A stretch of 64,000 bases of DNA, taken from contig CAWIWC010000014.1 in NCBI GenBank assembly GCA_963839745.1, positions 1 to 64,000 on the forward strand, given 5' to 3'. How positions within the stretch are numbered: position 1 is the first letter of the stretch; each line of letters begins with the position of its first letter. The translations under genes and the position numbers were made by a program. Below the pieces are notes generated by a model. The model ran no database searches. It saw nothing but the letters and a program-made list of their open reading frames with translations, and was not told the DNA's origin. Below, one piece after another: positions 43,032 to 49,425 of the stretch. This DNA is from JAIBJN01 sp963839745. GTDB taxonomy: Bacteria > Actinomycetota > Thermoleophilia > Gaiellales > Gaiellaceae.

Positions 43032-43469
43032 TCAGGCTGCGTCGGCTAGACCGAGCCGCTCGGCGAGGCGGTCGCGCTGCCACGCGCGCTCCGCCGCGAC
43101 CCCGGCCTCGTTTCCCGCCGGGTGAAGTCCCGCTGTCGAGTGGGCGACGACGAACGCCACGTTCGCAGCGATTGCGCCGGGCGTGGCGCCGCTGGCGGCG
43201 ACTGCCTCGAGGTGCGACCGCAACTGCGGCTCGCGGGCCTCGAGCCGAAGGCCCTCGGCGATCGCCGTTGTATCGGCGGCCATGAGCACGAGGCCGCCGA
43301 TCTCGGCCGGCAGCCGCGCCGCAAGACCGGGTGCACTCTTCACGTAGCCCTCGGCGTCGCGGGCCCCGAGCTCCCGCGCCTCCGCTTCGTGACCCTCCAG
43401 GCGCAGCGCTTCGACCACCTGCTCCGTGTCTCGAACCGGCCTGCGGGGACCTCTCGAGCGCTTGCGCAC
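43032..43469 (-). CDS. Hypothetical protein divergent from PadR
   Basis: This 145-residue protein starts at GTG 43469 and is rich in Ala, Glu and Arg. It is probably all helical (DTEQVVEALRLEGHEAEAREL to DRLAERLGLADAA). It has no membrane segment, Cys or catalytic motif, and I do not recognise a family. It begins at the edge of the inverted repeat at 43474, so it is probably controlled by the same PadR protein. Reading quality is fair but not decisive. Confidence 0.55.
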   Translation of the reverse strand: MRKRSRGPRRPVRDTEQVVEALRLEGHEAEARELGARDAEGYVKSAPGLAARLPAEIGGLVLMAADTTAIAEGLRLEAREPQLRSHLEAVAASGATPGAIAANVAFVVAHSTAGLHPAGNEAGVAAERAWQRDRLAERLGLADAA

Positions 43470-43473
43470 TTAG

Positions 43474-43503
43474 TAAGTAGCTGATATATATACCCGCTAC
43501 TTA
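43474..43503. promoter_or_regulatory. Probable PadR operator: inverted repeat over a shared divergent promoter
   Basis: TAAGTAGC (43474-43481) and GCTACTTA (43496-43503) are perfect inverted repeats around an AT-rich spacer containing TATATATA, the likely -10. The right arm ends on the A of the padR ATG, and the left arm ends 5 bp from the divergent GTG. Binding here would block both genes, which fits PadR autorepression. Confidence 0.65.
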
Positions 43504-44033
43504 TGAAGTACCCGTTCCTCGCACTCCTCACCTCCGGGCCGCGCTACGGCTACGAGCTGAAGCAGGCGCTCGAGCTCCAGTTCGGCTCGGCGCTCGCCCC
43601 CATCAACGCGGGGCAGGTGTACACGACACTCCAGCGCCTCGAGCGGGACGGGCTCGTCCGCGGCGAGGACGTCCCCGGAGACACGCGCCAGAAGCGCGTC
43701 TACACCCTCACCGACGAGGGCCGCGAGGCCCTCGGAGGCTGGGTGACCGAGCCCGCGTCGGCGACGCGTCTTCGCGACGAGTTCTTCCTCAAGCTCGTCC
43801 TCGCCGGTACGTCGGGCATCGCCGACCCGCGTCACCTGATCGAGCAGCAGCGCCGGGTGTACCTGATTGCTCTCCGCGCGCTCGGCGAGGCGAACGGCGC
43901 GTCGCCCGATCCCGTGGCGTCCCTCCTCGCCGAGGGGACCGCCCTCCACCTCGAGGCCGACCTGCGCTGGCTCGACCTCTGCGAATCACAACTCATCCAG
44001 GAGGACACAGATGAACACGGCACTGTCGGCTAA
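43503..44033 (+). CDS. PadR-family transcriptional regulator
   Basis: This 176-residue protein starts at ATG 43503. The N-terminal winged helix has FLALLTSGPRYGYELKQALE and the wing region GQVYTTLQRLERDGLVRGED, both diagnostic for PadR. The C-terminal helical dimerisation domain covers about residues 95-176. The gene is nearly leaderless, with TATATA 12 nt upstream. Its 3' end overlaps the ABC ATPase gene by 23 bp, so it is in one transcript with the exporter it probably represses. Confidence 0.92.
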   Translation: MKYPFLALLTSGPRYGYELKQALELQFGSALAPINAGQVYTTLQRLERDGLVRGEDVPGDTRQKRVYTLTDEGREALGGWVTEPASATRLRDEFFLKLVLAGTSGIADPRHLIEQQRRVYLIALRALGEANGASPDPVASLLAEGTALHLEADLRWLDLCESQLIQEDTDEHGTVG

Positions 44034-44748
44034 GGGTCTCGCGAAGACCTACAAGGGCGACGGGGTCGAGGTGCTCGCGCTCCGCGGAGTCGACCTCGAC
44101 GTCGCCGAGGGCGAGCTCGCCGCCCTGATGGGCCCGAGCGGTTGCGGGAAATCGACGCTGCTCCACCTCCTCGCCGGGCTCGACCGGCCGACGGCGGGCT
44201 CGATCGAGCTCGGCGATGCCCGCGTCGAGTCGCTCTCCGAGGCCGAATGGGCCGTGCGACGGCGCCGCGAGATCGGCTTCGTGTTCCAGTTCTTCAACCT
44301 CGTCCAGACGCTGACAGTCGCAGAGAACGTCGAGCTGCCGGCGCGTCTCGTCGGGACCTCCCGCGCCAAGGCGCGGCGGCGGCGCGAGGAGCTGCTCGAC
44401 CAGCTGGGCGTCTCCGTGCGGGCCGACTCTCTCCCGTCACGCCTCTCCGGCGGGCAGCAGCAGCGTGTCGCCCTCGCGCGGGCGCTCGTCAACCGGCCTC
44501 GGCTTCTGCTCGCCGACGAGCCGACGGGCAACCTCGACAGCGAGAACGCCCGCGAGGTGGTTGCGCTCCTGCGCGGGCTCGTGAGCGAGGGTCAGACCGT
44601 CGTGCTCGCCACGCACGATCCGCGCGTCGCCGCGAGCGCCGACCGTGTCCTCCAGCTGCGCGACGGGCTCCTCGTCGAAGAGACGCGCCTCGAAGGCGCC
44701 GAGTCTGCGGCCGCCGTCGTCTCGTCCCTCCTGCGGCTGGAGGTGTGA
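44011..44748 (+). CDS. MacB/LolD-type ABC transporter ATPase
   Basis: This 245-residue ATPase starts at ATG 44011 after CAGGAGGACACAG. Walker A is MGPSGCGKSTLLH, the signature is RLSGGQQQRVALARAL, and Walker B is LLLADEPTGNLDSEN. The last of these is typical of ATPases that work with FtsX-like permeases. It energises the permease encoded right behind it. The start lies inside the padR 3' end. Confidence 0.93.
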   Translation: MNTALSAKGLAKTYKGDGVEVLALRGVDLDVAEGELAALMGPSGCGKSTLLHLLAGLDRPTAGSIELGDARVESLSEAEWAVRRRREIGFVFQFFNLVQTLTVAENVELPARLVGTSRAKARRRREELLDQLGVSVRADSLPSRLSGGQQQRVALARALVNRPRLLLADEPTGNLDSENAREVVALLRGLVSEGQTVVLATHDPRVAASADRVLQLRDGLLVEETRLEGAESAAAVVSSLLRLEV

Positions 44749-44749
44749 G

Positions 44750-46546
44750 ATGGGAGCGCTGACACTGAAGCTCGCCTTCGCCGGCATCCGCGCGCGCCGC
44801 GTTCAGGGCGCGCTCTCGATCCTCGTCGTCGCCGCGGCCGCGACCGCGCTCACAATCGCCCTCGCGGCGTGGACGGTTGCCGACCGGCCGTTCGAGCGGA
44901 CGTTCGCGGCCACCAACGGCGCCCACGTGACCGTCGAGTCCCCGGATGCCGCAGCCCTCGAAGGGATCCAGCGGCGCCCCGGTGTCGTCGAGTCGACGGG
45001 CGTCCTGCCGGTCGCCTGGACGGCGTTCGATCGCGACGGCAAGCGCTACGGTCTCCGGCTCGTCGGGGTCGGCGACCCGCTGCCGACGGTGTCGAGGCCC
45101 CTCGTCGTCGAAGGCGACCTGCCAGGCGCCGGAGAGGTGGCCCTGGAGCGAAGCTTCGCCTCGTTCCACAACCTGGAGCCGGGCTCGACGCTCGACACGC
45201 CGGGCGGGCCTCTCCTCGTCTCGGGGACCGTCGTGGTCTCGCTCGGCAACGCCTATCCGCAGAGCCAACCCGGCTTCGGCTTAGCTAACCGATCGACGCT
45301 CGAGTCGGTCGTGCCCGACCGCGGGGATTGGACGAACGTCCTCGGGCTCCGGCTCGACGACCGAGATGCGGCCGCTGGGTTCGCCGCGGACGCCGCAACG
45401 CTCCTGGGAGACGAGGGCATTTCCCGTACCTGGCTCGACGACCGCGGGGAGACAACGGCCCCGACGTACTTCGTCTCGGTGATCGTCTCGATCTACGGCA
45501 CGCTGCTCCTGCTCGCGACCGGCGCCGTGCTCGCAACGCTCGTCGGCGGGCGCGTCGTCGCGCAGGCCCGCGAGATCGGGACGCTCAAGGCGACCGGGCT
45601 CACTCCACGCCAGGTCGCCCGCGTGCTCGTCGTCGAGCAGCTCGGGCTCGCAACCGCCGGCCTCCTCCTCGGCCTGGTCGCTGGGCGGCTCCTGACCCCG
45701 GTATTCACGACCAGGGCATCCTCGCTCCTGAACGCGTCGGAGACGCCCTCGTTCGACCCCGGGCGCGTCCTGATCGTGGCCGCGATCGTGCTCGGCGCAG
45801 TCGGGCTGTTCGCCCTCGTCCCCGCTCTGCATGCGGCCCGCCGGACGACCGCGGAGGCACTTGCCGGCTCGGCGGGCGGCGCCGTGCGCCGGTCAACGAG
45901 GGTCGGTCGCCTGGCCGATCGCCTCGGCCTCCCGGTCCCGGCAACCGTCGGCGCCCGGGGCGCCTTCGCACGGCGCGGGCGCACGACACTGACCGTGCTG
46001 GCGCTCGCCGTGACGGTGACCTCCGCCGTGGCGACGCTCGGGATGGAGGCATCCATCGACGTCGGAACCGACCCCGGAACGGCGCCGCCGCTGACGGGGC
46101 TCGAGACCCCACGGTTCGACCCCGTGAACGACGACGCGGGCGAGGAGGCGATTCTCCGCCCGGTCGTCTACGGCCTCGATGCCCTGCTCCTGTTCGTCGG
46201 GCTCGTCAACCTCGTCGCGACGCTGCTCCTCACGACGCGGGAGCGCGTGCGTGACCTCGGTGTGCTCGGTGCCGTCGGGATGACCCCGAGACAGGTGTCG
46301 GGGTCGCTCGTATCGGAGCAAGTGCTCATCGCCGCGATCGCCGGGCTCGTCGGGTTGCCCCTGGGCCTGTTGTTCTTCCGGGCTGCGGTGGGCCTGACCG
46401 GGGGCTCGGACGAGTTCGCGTACCCCTCCTGGTGGTCGCTGGCCCTGCTCGTCCCCGCTCTCGTCGCGCTCGTCGCACTGCTCGCCATCCCACTCGCGCG
46501 CCGTGCAGCGTCGATCAGGATCACCGACGCCCTCCGGTTCGAATGA
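44750..46546 (+). CDS. FtsX-like ABC permease
   Basis: This 598-residue permease starts at ATG 44750, 1 bp after the ATPase stop. The N-terminal helix LSILVVAAAATALTIALAAW precedes a large extracellular domain (about 50-255). A three-helix FtsX module follows (GTLLLLATGAVLATLVGG to VGLFALVPALHAARR). A second FtsX module near the C-terminus has DLGVLGAVGMTPRQVSGSLV. Such pairs export drugs, lipids or peptides, or do mechanical work on the envelope. PadR control suggests a response to a toxic compound (inference). Confidence 0.9.
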   Translation: MGALTLKLAFAGIRARRVQGALSILVVAAAATALTIALAAWTVADRPFERTFAATNGAHVTVESPDAAALEGIQRRPGVVESTGVLPVAWTAFDRDGKRYGLRLVGVGDPLPTVSRPLVVEGDLPGAGEVALERSFASFHNLEPGSTLDTPGGPLLVSGTVVVSLGNAYPQSQPGFGLANRSTLESVVPDRGDWTNVLGLRLDDRDAAAGFAADAATLLGDEGISRTWLDDRGETTAPTYFVSVIVSIYGTLLLLATGAVLATLVGGRVVAQAREIGTLKATGLTPRQVARVLVVEQLGLATAGLLLGLVAGRLLTPVFTTRASSLLNASETPSFDPGRVLIVAAIVLGAVGLFALVPALHAARRTTAEALAGSAGGAVRRSTRVGRLADRLGLPVPATVGARGAFARRGRTTLTVLALAVTVTSAVATLGMEASIDVGTDPGTAPPLTGLETPRFDPVNDDAGEEAILRPVVYGLDALLLFVGLVNLVATLLLTTRERVRDLGVLGAVGMTPRQVSGSLVSEQVLIAAIAGLVGLPLGLLFFRAAVGLTGGSDEFAYPSWWSLALLVPALVALVALLAIPLARRAASIRITDALRFE

Positions 46547-46558
46547 CGGCCGCCGACG

Positions 46559-46702
46559 GTGAGCTACGAGGACCCTGCGTCCTTCCGCCGCCTCTTCAAG
46601 CGCATCACGGGCGTGCCTCCGGGCGTCTACCGGCGCAAGCTCCAGGTTCCCGCCTTCGCGCGCACCCCGGCGAGGAAACCGGCACGGCCTCTCGCCCCGT
46701 AG
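46559..46702 (+). pseudogene. Remnant of an AraC-family regulator C-terminus
   Basis: A 47-codon frame directly after the permease reads SYEDPASFRRLFKRITGVPPG followed by VYRRKLQ and a basic tail. This is the second recognition helix of an AraC/GlxA-type helix-turn-helix with the GYxDxSxFxRxFKRxxGxxP pattern. The ligand domain and the first helix-turn-helix are missing. It is a truncated remnant, probably non-functional, left by deletion of the gene between it and the permease. Confidence 0.7.
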
Positions 46703-46724
46703 TTCACAGCGGGGAGTGGTGAGA

Positions 46725-46741
46725 GGGCGCCCTGGGCGCCC
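46725..46741 (+). terminator. GC hairpin before the 46759 gene
   Basis: GGGCGCC-ctg-GGCGCCC forms a perfect 7-bp stem. It may end transcripts from the ABC operon or lie in the 5' leader of the next gene, whose RBS GGAAAGGAG follows at once. Confidence 0.4.
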
Positions 46742-46758
46742 GGAAAGGAGAGCCGACG

Positions 46759-47205
46759 ATGAGATGGCTCCTCGCGGCCGCGGTGGCGACGCTTGCTCTC
46801 GCGCTGGCCGCCCCGACGGTTGCCGCACCGAAGAAGCCGAAACCGCCGCCACCGCCGCCGCCAGACACGGCAGCGGACTGCACGTTCACGGCCCAGGCCG
46901 ACGTCCCCGACTACCTCGTGCTCGCGACGCTGATCCTCAGGGTCGACTGCGCGACGGTGAAGCAGAGGATCACCGTCACCGCCACCGAGTTCACGAGGGA
47001 CGGGGCTTCCCTTCCCTTGATCCCCTTCAGCACGATCACGTGCTCGAACACGAGCACCTGCATCTACGGGATCGACCTCTTCTCGTACGACAACCATCCA
47101 GTCGCGTCCCCCGGAGACCAGCGTTACTGCGCCAGCGGCTTCGGGCTCGTCGGAGGACGCACCCTCGGACCGGCCGGCGCCTGCGAGAACGACCCGCGCC
47201 TCTGA
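46759..47205 (+). CDS. Small secreted protein of unknown function
   Basis: This 148-residue protein starts at ATG 46759 behind GGAAAGGAG. The signal peptide (MRWLLAAAVATLALALAAPT) is followed by a KKPKP-poly-Pro linker. A compact domain follows with six Cys (DCTFTAQ, RVDCATV, ITCSNTSTCIYG, RYCASG, GACEND) that probably form three disulfides. It is a secreted disulfide-rich domain with no recognised family. It ends just before a strong hairpin. Confidence 0.72.
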   Translation: MRWLLAAAVATLALALAAPTVAAPKKPKPPPPPPPDTAADCTFTAQADVPDYLVLATLILRVDCATVKQRITVTATEFTRDGASLPLIPFSTITCSNTSTCIYGIDLFSYDNHPVASPGDQRYCASGFGLVGGRTLGPAGACENDPRL

Positions 47206-47219
47206 CGGGCGATGAGACG

Positions 47220-47252
47220 CTGTGGGCCGGTCGGCTCGAGGCCGGCCCACAG
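47220..47252. terminator. Strong hairpin between two convergent regions
   Basis: CTGTGGGCCGG and CCGGCCCACAG form a perfect 11-bp stem with an 11-nt loop, starting 14 bp after the secreted-protein stop. It can also end the minus-strand transcript that reaches 47379. Confidence 0.65.
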
Positions 47253-47378
47253 CTCTCAGAGCACGATGCCGTCCGGGGCGTCGCGCTGCGTCGCAACGCC
47301 GAACTCGGTGGCGCGCTCGACTGTCCGCAGCCATTCCGCCCCGCTGTCAAGCAGGGGTTCCGGCCTGCGGGAGCCGTG

Positions 47379-47588
47379 TCAGCGGGCGGGTTGTTTCGAG
47401 CCGCCGCCAGACACGTCATCCTCGAGGGCACGCTCGCGCGACTCGTCGGGGCGCAGCAGCCCGATGGCGATCGCCTGACCCAGCCGGGCCACGGCCTCGG
47501 CGACCGCGCTGCCCTGACGGATGGGCGTGAAGACGGTGCGGTGGACAAGGCTCTCGACGAAGGGGGACGGCCTGGGCTCGCTGTCCAT
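47379..47588 (-). pseudogene. N-terminal fragment of a GntR/FadR-type regulator
   Basis: ATG 47588 opens a 69-residue frame. VFTPIRQGSAVAEAVARLGQ AIAIGLLRPDE is the first helix of a GntR-family winged helix (compare the usual AVERLGRAIxLGLLxPGERLP). Then the sequence departs into RERALEDDVSGGGSKQPAR and stops. The recognition helix and the FCD domain are missing. A TACATT box ends exactly 6 nt before the ATG, so the fragment may still be transcribed. Confidence 0.6.
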
Positions 47589-47594
47589 TCGCCG

Positions 47595-47600
47595 AATGTA
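47595..47600 (-). promoter_or_regulatory. Leaderless -10 box (TACATT) for the GntR fragment
   Basis: TACATT on the minus strand ends 6 nt before ATG 47588. Confidence 0.4.
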
Positions 47601-47620
47601 CCAGTCGCCTTCGGCCCGTC

Positions 47621-48568
47621 TCACTCCGCGAGGAGCTCGGTCAGAAAGCGGTCGATCTGCAGGGATTCCGCCTCCGTCGCGCCCCATGCATAGTGCCCCC
47701 AGACGCTCTCGACCGTGCGCAGCTCGCTCCCCGGAACGAGCGCCTGCTCGGCCTGGCAGTCGCCGGCCGGGAAGACGGCGTCGTGCGAGAACGGGATCAC
47801 GAACGTGCGTGCGGAGATGCGGCCCAGTGCCGCGCGGAGGTCGCCCTGTGCGAACCGCGAGACGTCCGCGCGCCTCCACTTGCCGAGCTGGCAGAGGAGA
47901 TTCTCGGCGTCGAGGCCGGCGAAGTCGTCGACGAACAACCGTTGGACGAGGTCGTCGACCGACGCGAAGCCGGCGTCGCGCCAGGCGCTGCGCCGGAAGA
48001 GCTCCGGAGAGAGCGTGGTCGCGGCCCAGTAGCGGGCGTGAGCCTCGAGACCGCCCGTGCGCAGCGCGTCGGCGGCCGCTTCGACCATGAGCCCGCCGTG
48101 CCACGTCGTCTGCGCCGTCCCGGCGAAGAGCGCGAGGCGACCCACGCGTTCCGGGAAGCGCACGCCCCACTCCCACGCCTGCTGGGCGCCCATCGAGAAG
48201 CCGAGCGCGAGCTCGACGCGCTCGATCCCGAGGTGATCGAGGAGGCGGCGCTGCGCCTCGACGTCGTCGCCGATGGTGAGATTCGGGAAGGGAGCCTCGG
48301 AGTTGCTGGGGGAGGATGATTCCCCGTTTCCGAGCTGGCCGGGGCAGATGACGAACCAGCGTTGCGGGTCGAGCGGCCGCCCCGCGCCGATCCAGCGGTC
48401 GAGCGAGGCCGGCGTGCCCGAGTACTGGTGGGGGAAGAGGACGACGTTGTCCCGCGCTTCCGAGAGCGTCCCGTGCGTCCGATAGGCAAGCCTCGCGGCA
48501 GGGAGCGTCCCGCCGAGCTCGAGCTCGAATTCGTGGAGGTCGAAGGCGCCCGTCCTGGGGGAAGACAC
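47621..48568 (-). CDS. Alpha/beta hydrolase of the homoserine O-acetyltransferase (MetX-like) family
   Basis: From GTG 48568 this is a 315-residue protein. The N-terminal part LAYRTHGTLSEARDNVVLFP and WFVICPGQLGNGESSSPSN is typical of MetX-like hydrolases. The nucleophile elbow is LALGFSMGAQQAWEWGVRFP (Ser about residue 130). The acid and base are the Asp in SHDAVFPAGD and the His in WGHYAWG. True MetX has a GGSMGG elbow, so acyl transfer to homoserine is uncertain and a hydrolase role is possible. It is flanked by two FadR-type regulator fragments. Confidence 0.82.
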   Translation of the reverse strand: MSSPRTGAFDLHEFELELGGTLPAARLAYRTHGTLSEARDNVVLFPHQYSGTPASLDRWIGAGRPLDPQRWFVICPGQLGNGESSSPSNSEAPFPNLTIGDDVEAQRRLLDHLGIERVELALGFSMGAQQAWEWGVRFPERVGRLALFAGTAQTTWHGGLMVEAAADALRTGGLEAHARYWAATTLSPELFRRSAWRDAGFASVDDLVQRLFVDDFAGLDAENLLCQLGKWRRADVSRFAQGDLRAALGRISARTFVIPFSHDAVFPAGDCQAEQALVPGSELRTVESVWGHYAWGATEAESLQIDRFLTELLAE

Positions 48569-48639
48569 TGTGCTCTCTAGAGAAGGTCGGGGTCGGCGCG
48601 AGCCGGGTTGACATGGGCAGCGCGACCTTGAAGCGTAAA

Positions 48640-48662
48640 AACTAATTCCATACTCATTAGTT
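48640..48662. promoter_or_regulatory. Inverted repeat upstream of the MetX-like gene
   Basis: AACTAAT (48640-48646) and ATTAGTT (48656-48662) are perfect 7-bp inverted repeats with a 9-bp spacer, in an unusually AT-rich island 72 bp before the hydrolase start. The size and symmetry suit a dimeric regulator of the GntR type, fragments of which lie on both sides. Confidence 0.5.
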
Positions 48663-48796
48663 GCCTGGCGAGCCGCGGGCCCTGGCCCGCACGAAGCCTG
48701 TGGGTGCATCTCGCGACCCGGCCACGCGACGCAGCGCACAGGCGGACGCGGTCGCGCCGCGCGCGTTCGCCCTCTTCGACGCCTGGTGGGCGGGCG

Positions 48797-49085
48797 CTAC
48801 AGGACCTGCCTGATCGCCCGCTCGAACGCGGTCACGTGCCGACGGGCGACCTCGCTCGCGCCGCCGGCGTCTCCGGCCTCGATCGCCAGGAGGAGCTCCC
48901 GGTGCTCGCTGACGGCCTCGGCCAGACGCGCGACTCCCGCCGAACGCGCGCGGGTCTCGGGACAGGAAGACCAGCTTGCGGTGCTGGTCGACGTCGATGT
49001 CCTCGTTCTCCCACATGTCGTCGAACGTGCCCTTGCGCGGGGCCTGCGACCCGTTGCCCGGGTTCGCCTCCTCCACGAACGGGTC
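48797..49085 (-). pseudogene. C-terminal fragment of a FadR-type (FCD-domain) regulator, frameshifted
   Basis: DPFVEEANPGNGSQAPRKGT (from about 49085), then FDDMWENEDIDVDQHRKLVF, reads as the FCD ligand domain. An extra G near 48948 breaks the frame. Past it the domain resumes with GVARLAEAVSEHRELLLAIE and VARRHVTAFERAIRQVL, ending at 48797. The DNA-binding half is absent. The upstream side is taken over by the promoter of the divergent 49118 gene. It is a remnant, since no start codon and winged helix precede it. Confidence 0.6.
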
Positions 49086-49105
49086 GCTCGATGTCCGCCG
49101 GGTCG

Positions 49106-49111
49106 TACACT
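49106..49111 (+). promoter_or_regulatory. Leaderless -10 box (TACACT) for the 49118 gene
   Basis: TACACT ends exactly 6 nt before GTG 49118. Confidence 0.45.
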
Positions 49112-49117
49112 GGAGCT

Positions 49118-49423
49118 GTGACGACTCTGGTTCGGGACAGATCCGCTCCCGTCGCGCCCGCGAAACCGCTGGACGACGTGCTGCAGCGCGTGAACCGAAT
49201 CCGCATCGAGCACGGCGTCGACCCTCTCTACGAGCTGCCGGCGGCCTGCACAGCCTGGGACGGGGGCGGATGCGTGCTCGAGCGCGCGTTCGAGGATCTG
49301 GGCGTCGTGGTCGTCGACTACAAGCGCGCGTACGGGCCGGGCGTCGAGTTCGAGCACGGGCTCAGCCGCTTCATCTGGGACTTCGACGCGGGTCGGCACA
49401 CGGCGCTTCTCGCCGGCCGCTGA
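49118..49423 (+). CDS. Hypothetical protein, 101 residues
   Basis: From GTG 49118 this soluble protein contains DDVLQRVNRIRIEHGVDPLYEL, AWDGGGCVLERAFEDLGVVV and the end FIWDFDAGRHTALLAGR. There is no signal peptide or catalytic motif, and I do not recognise a family. The leaderless promoter box and normal sequence composition support a real gene. It converges with the cyclase-domain gene, with only 2 bp between the stops. Confidence 0.6.
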   Translation: MTTLVRDRSAPVAPAKPLDDVLQRVNRIRIEHGVDPLYELPAACTAWDGGGCVLERAFEDLGVVVVDYKRAYGPGVEFEHGLSRFIWDFDAGRHTALLAGR

Positions 49424-49425
49424 GG

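Noticed and set aside
43032..43469. TetR or TipAS-type regulator next to padR
   Set aside because: No helix-turn-helix or effector-domain motif could be found, so it is left as hypothetical.
47379..49085. One FadR regulator interrupted by insertion of the MetX-like gene
   Set aside because: The N-terminal fragment lies downstream of the C-terminal one in the direction of reading, so a simple insertion cannot give this order.
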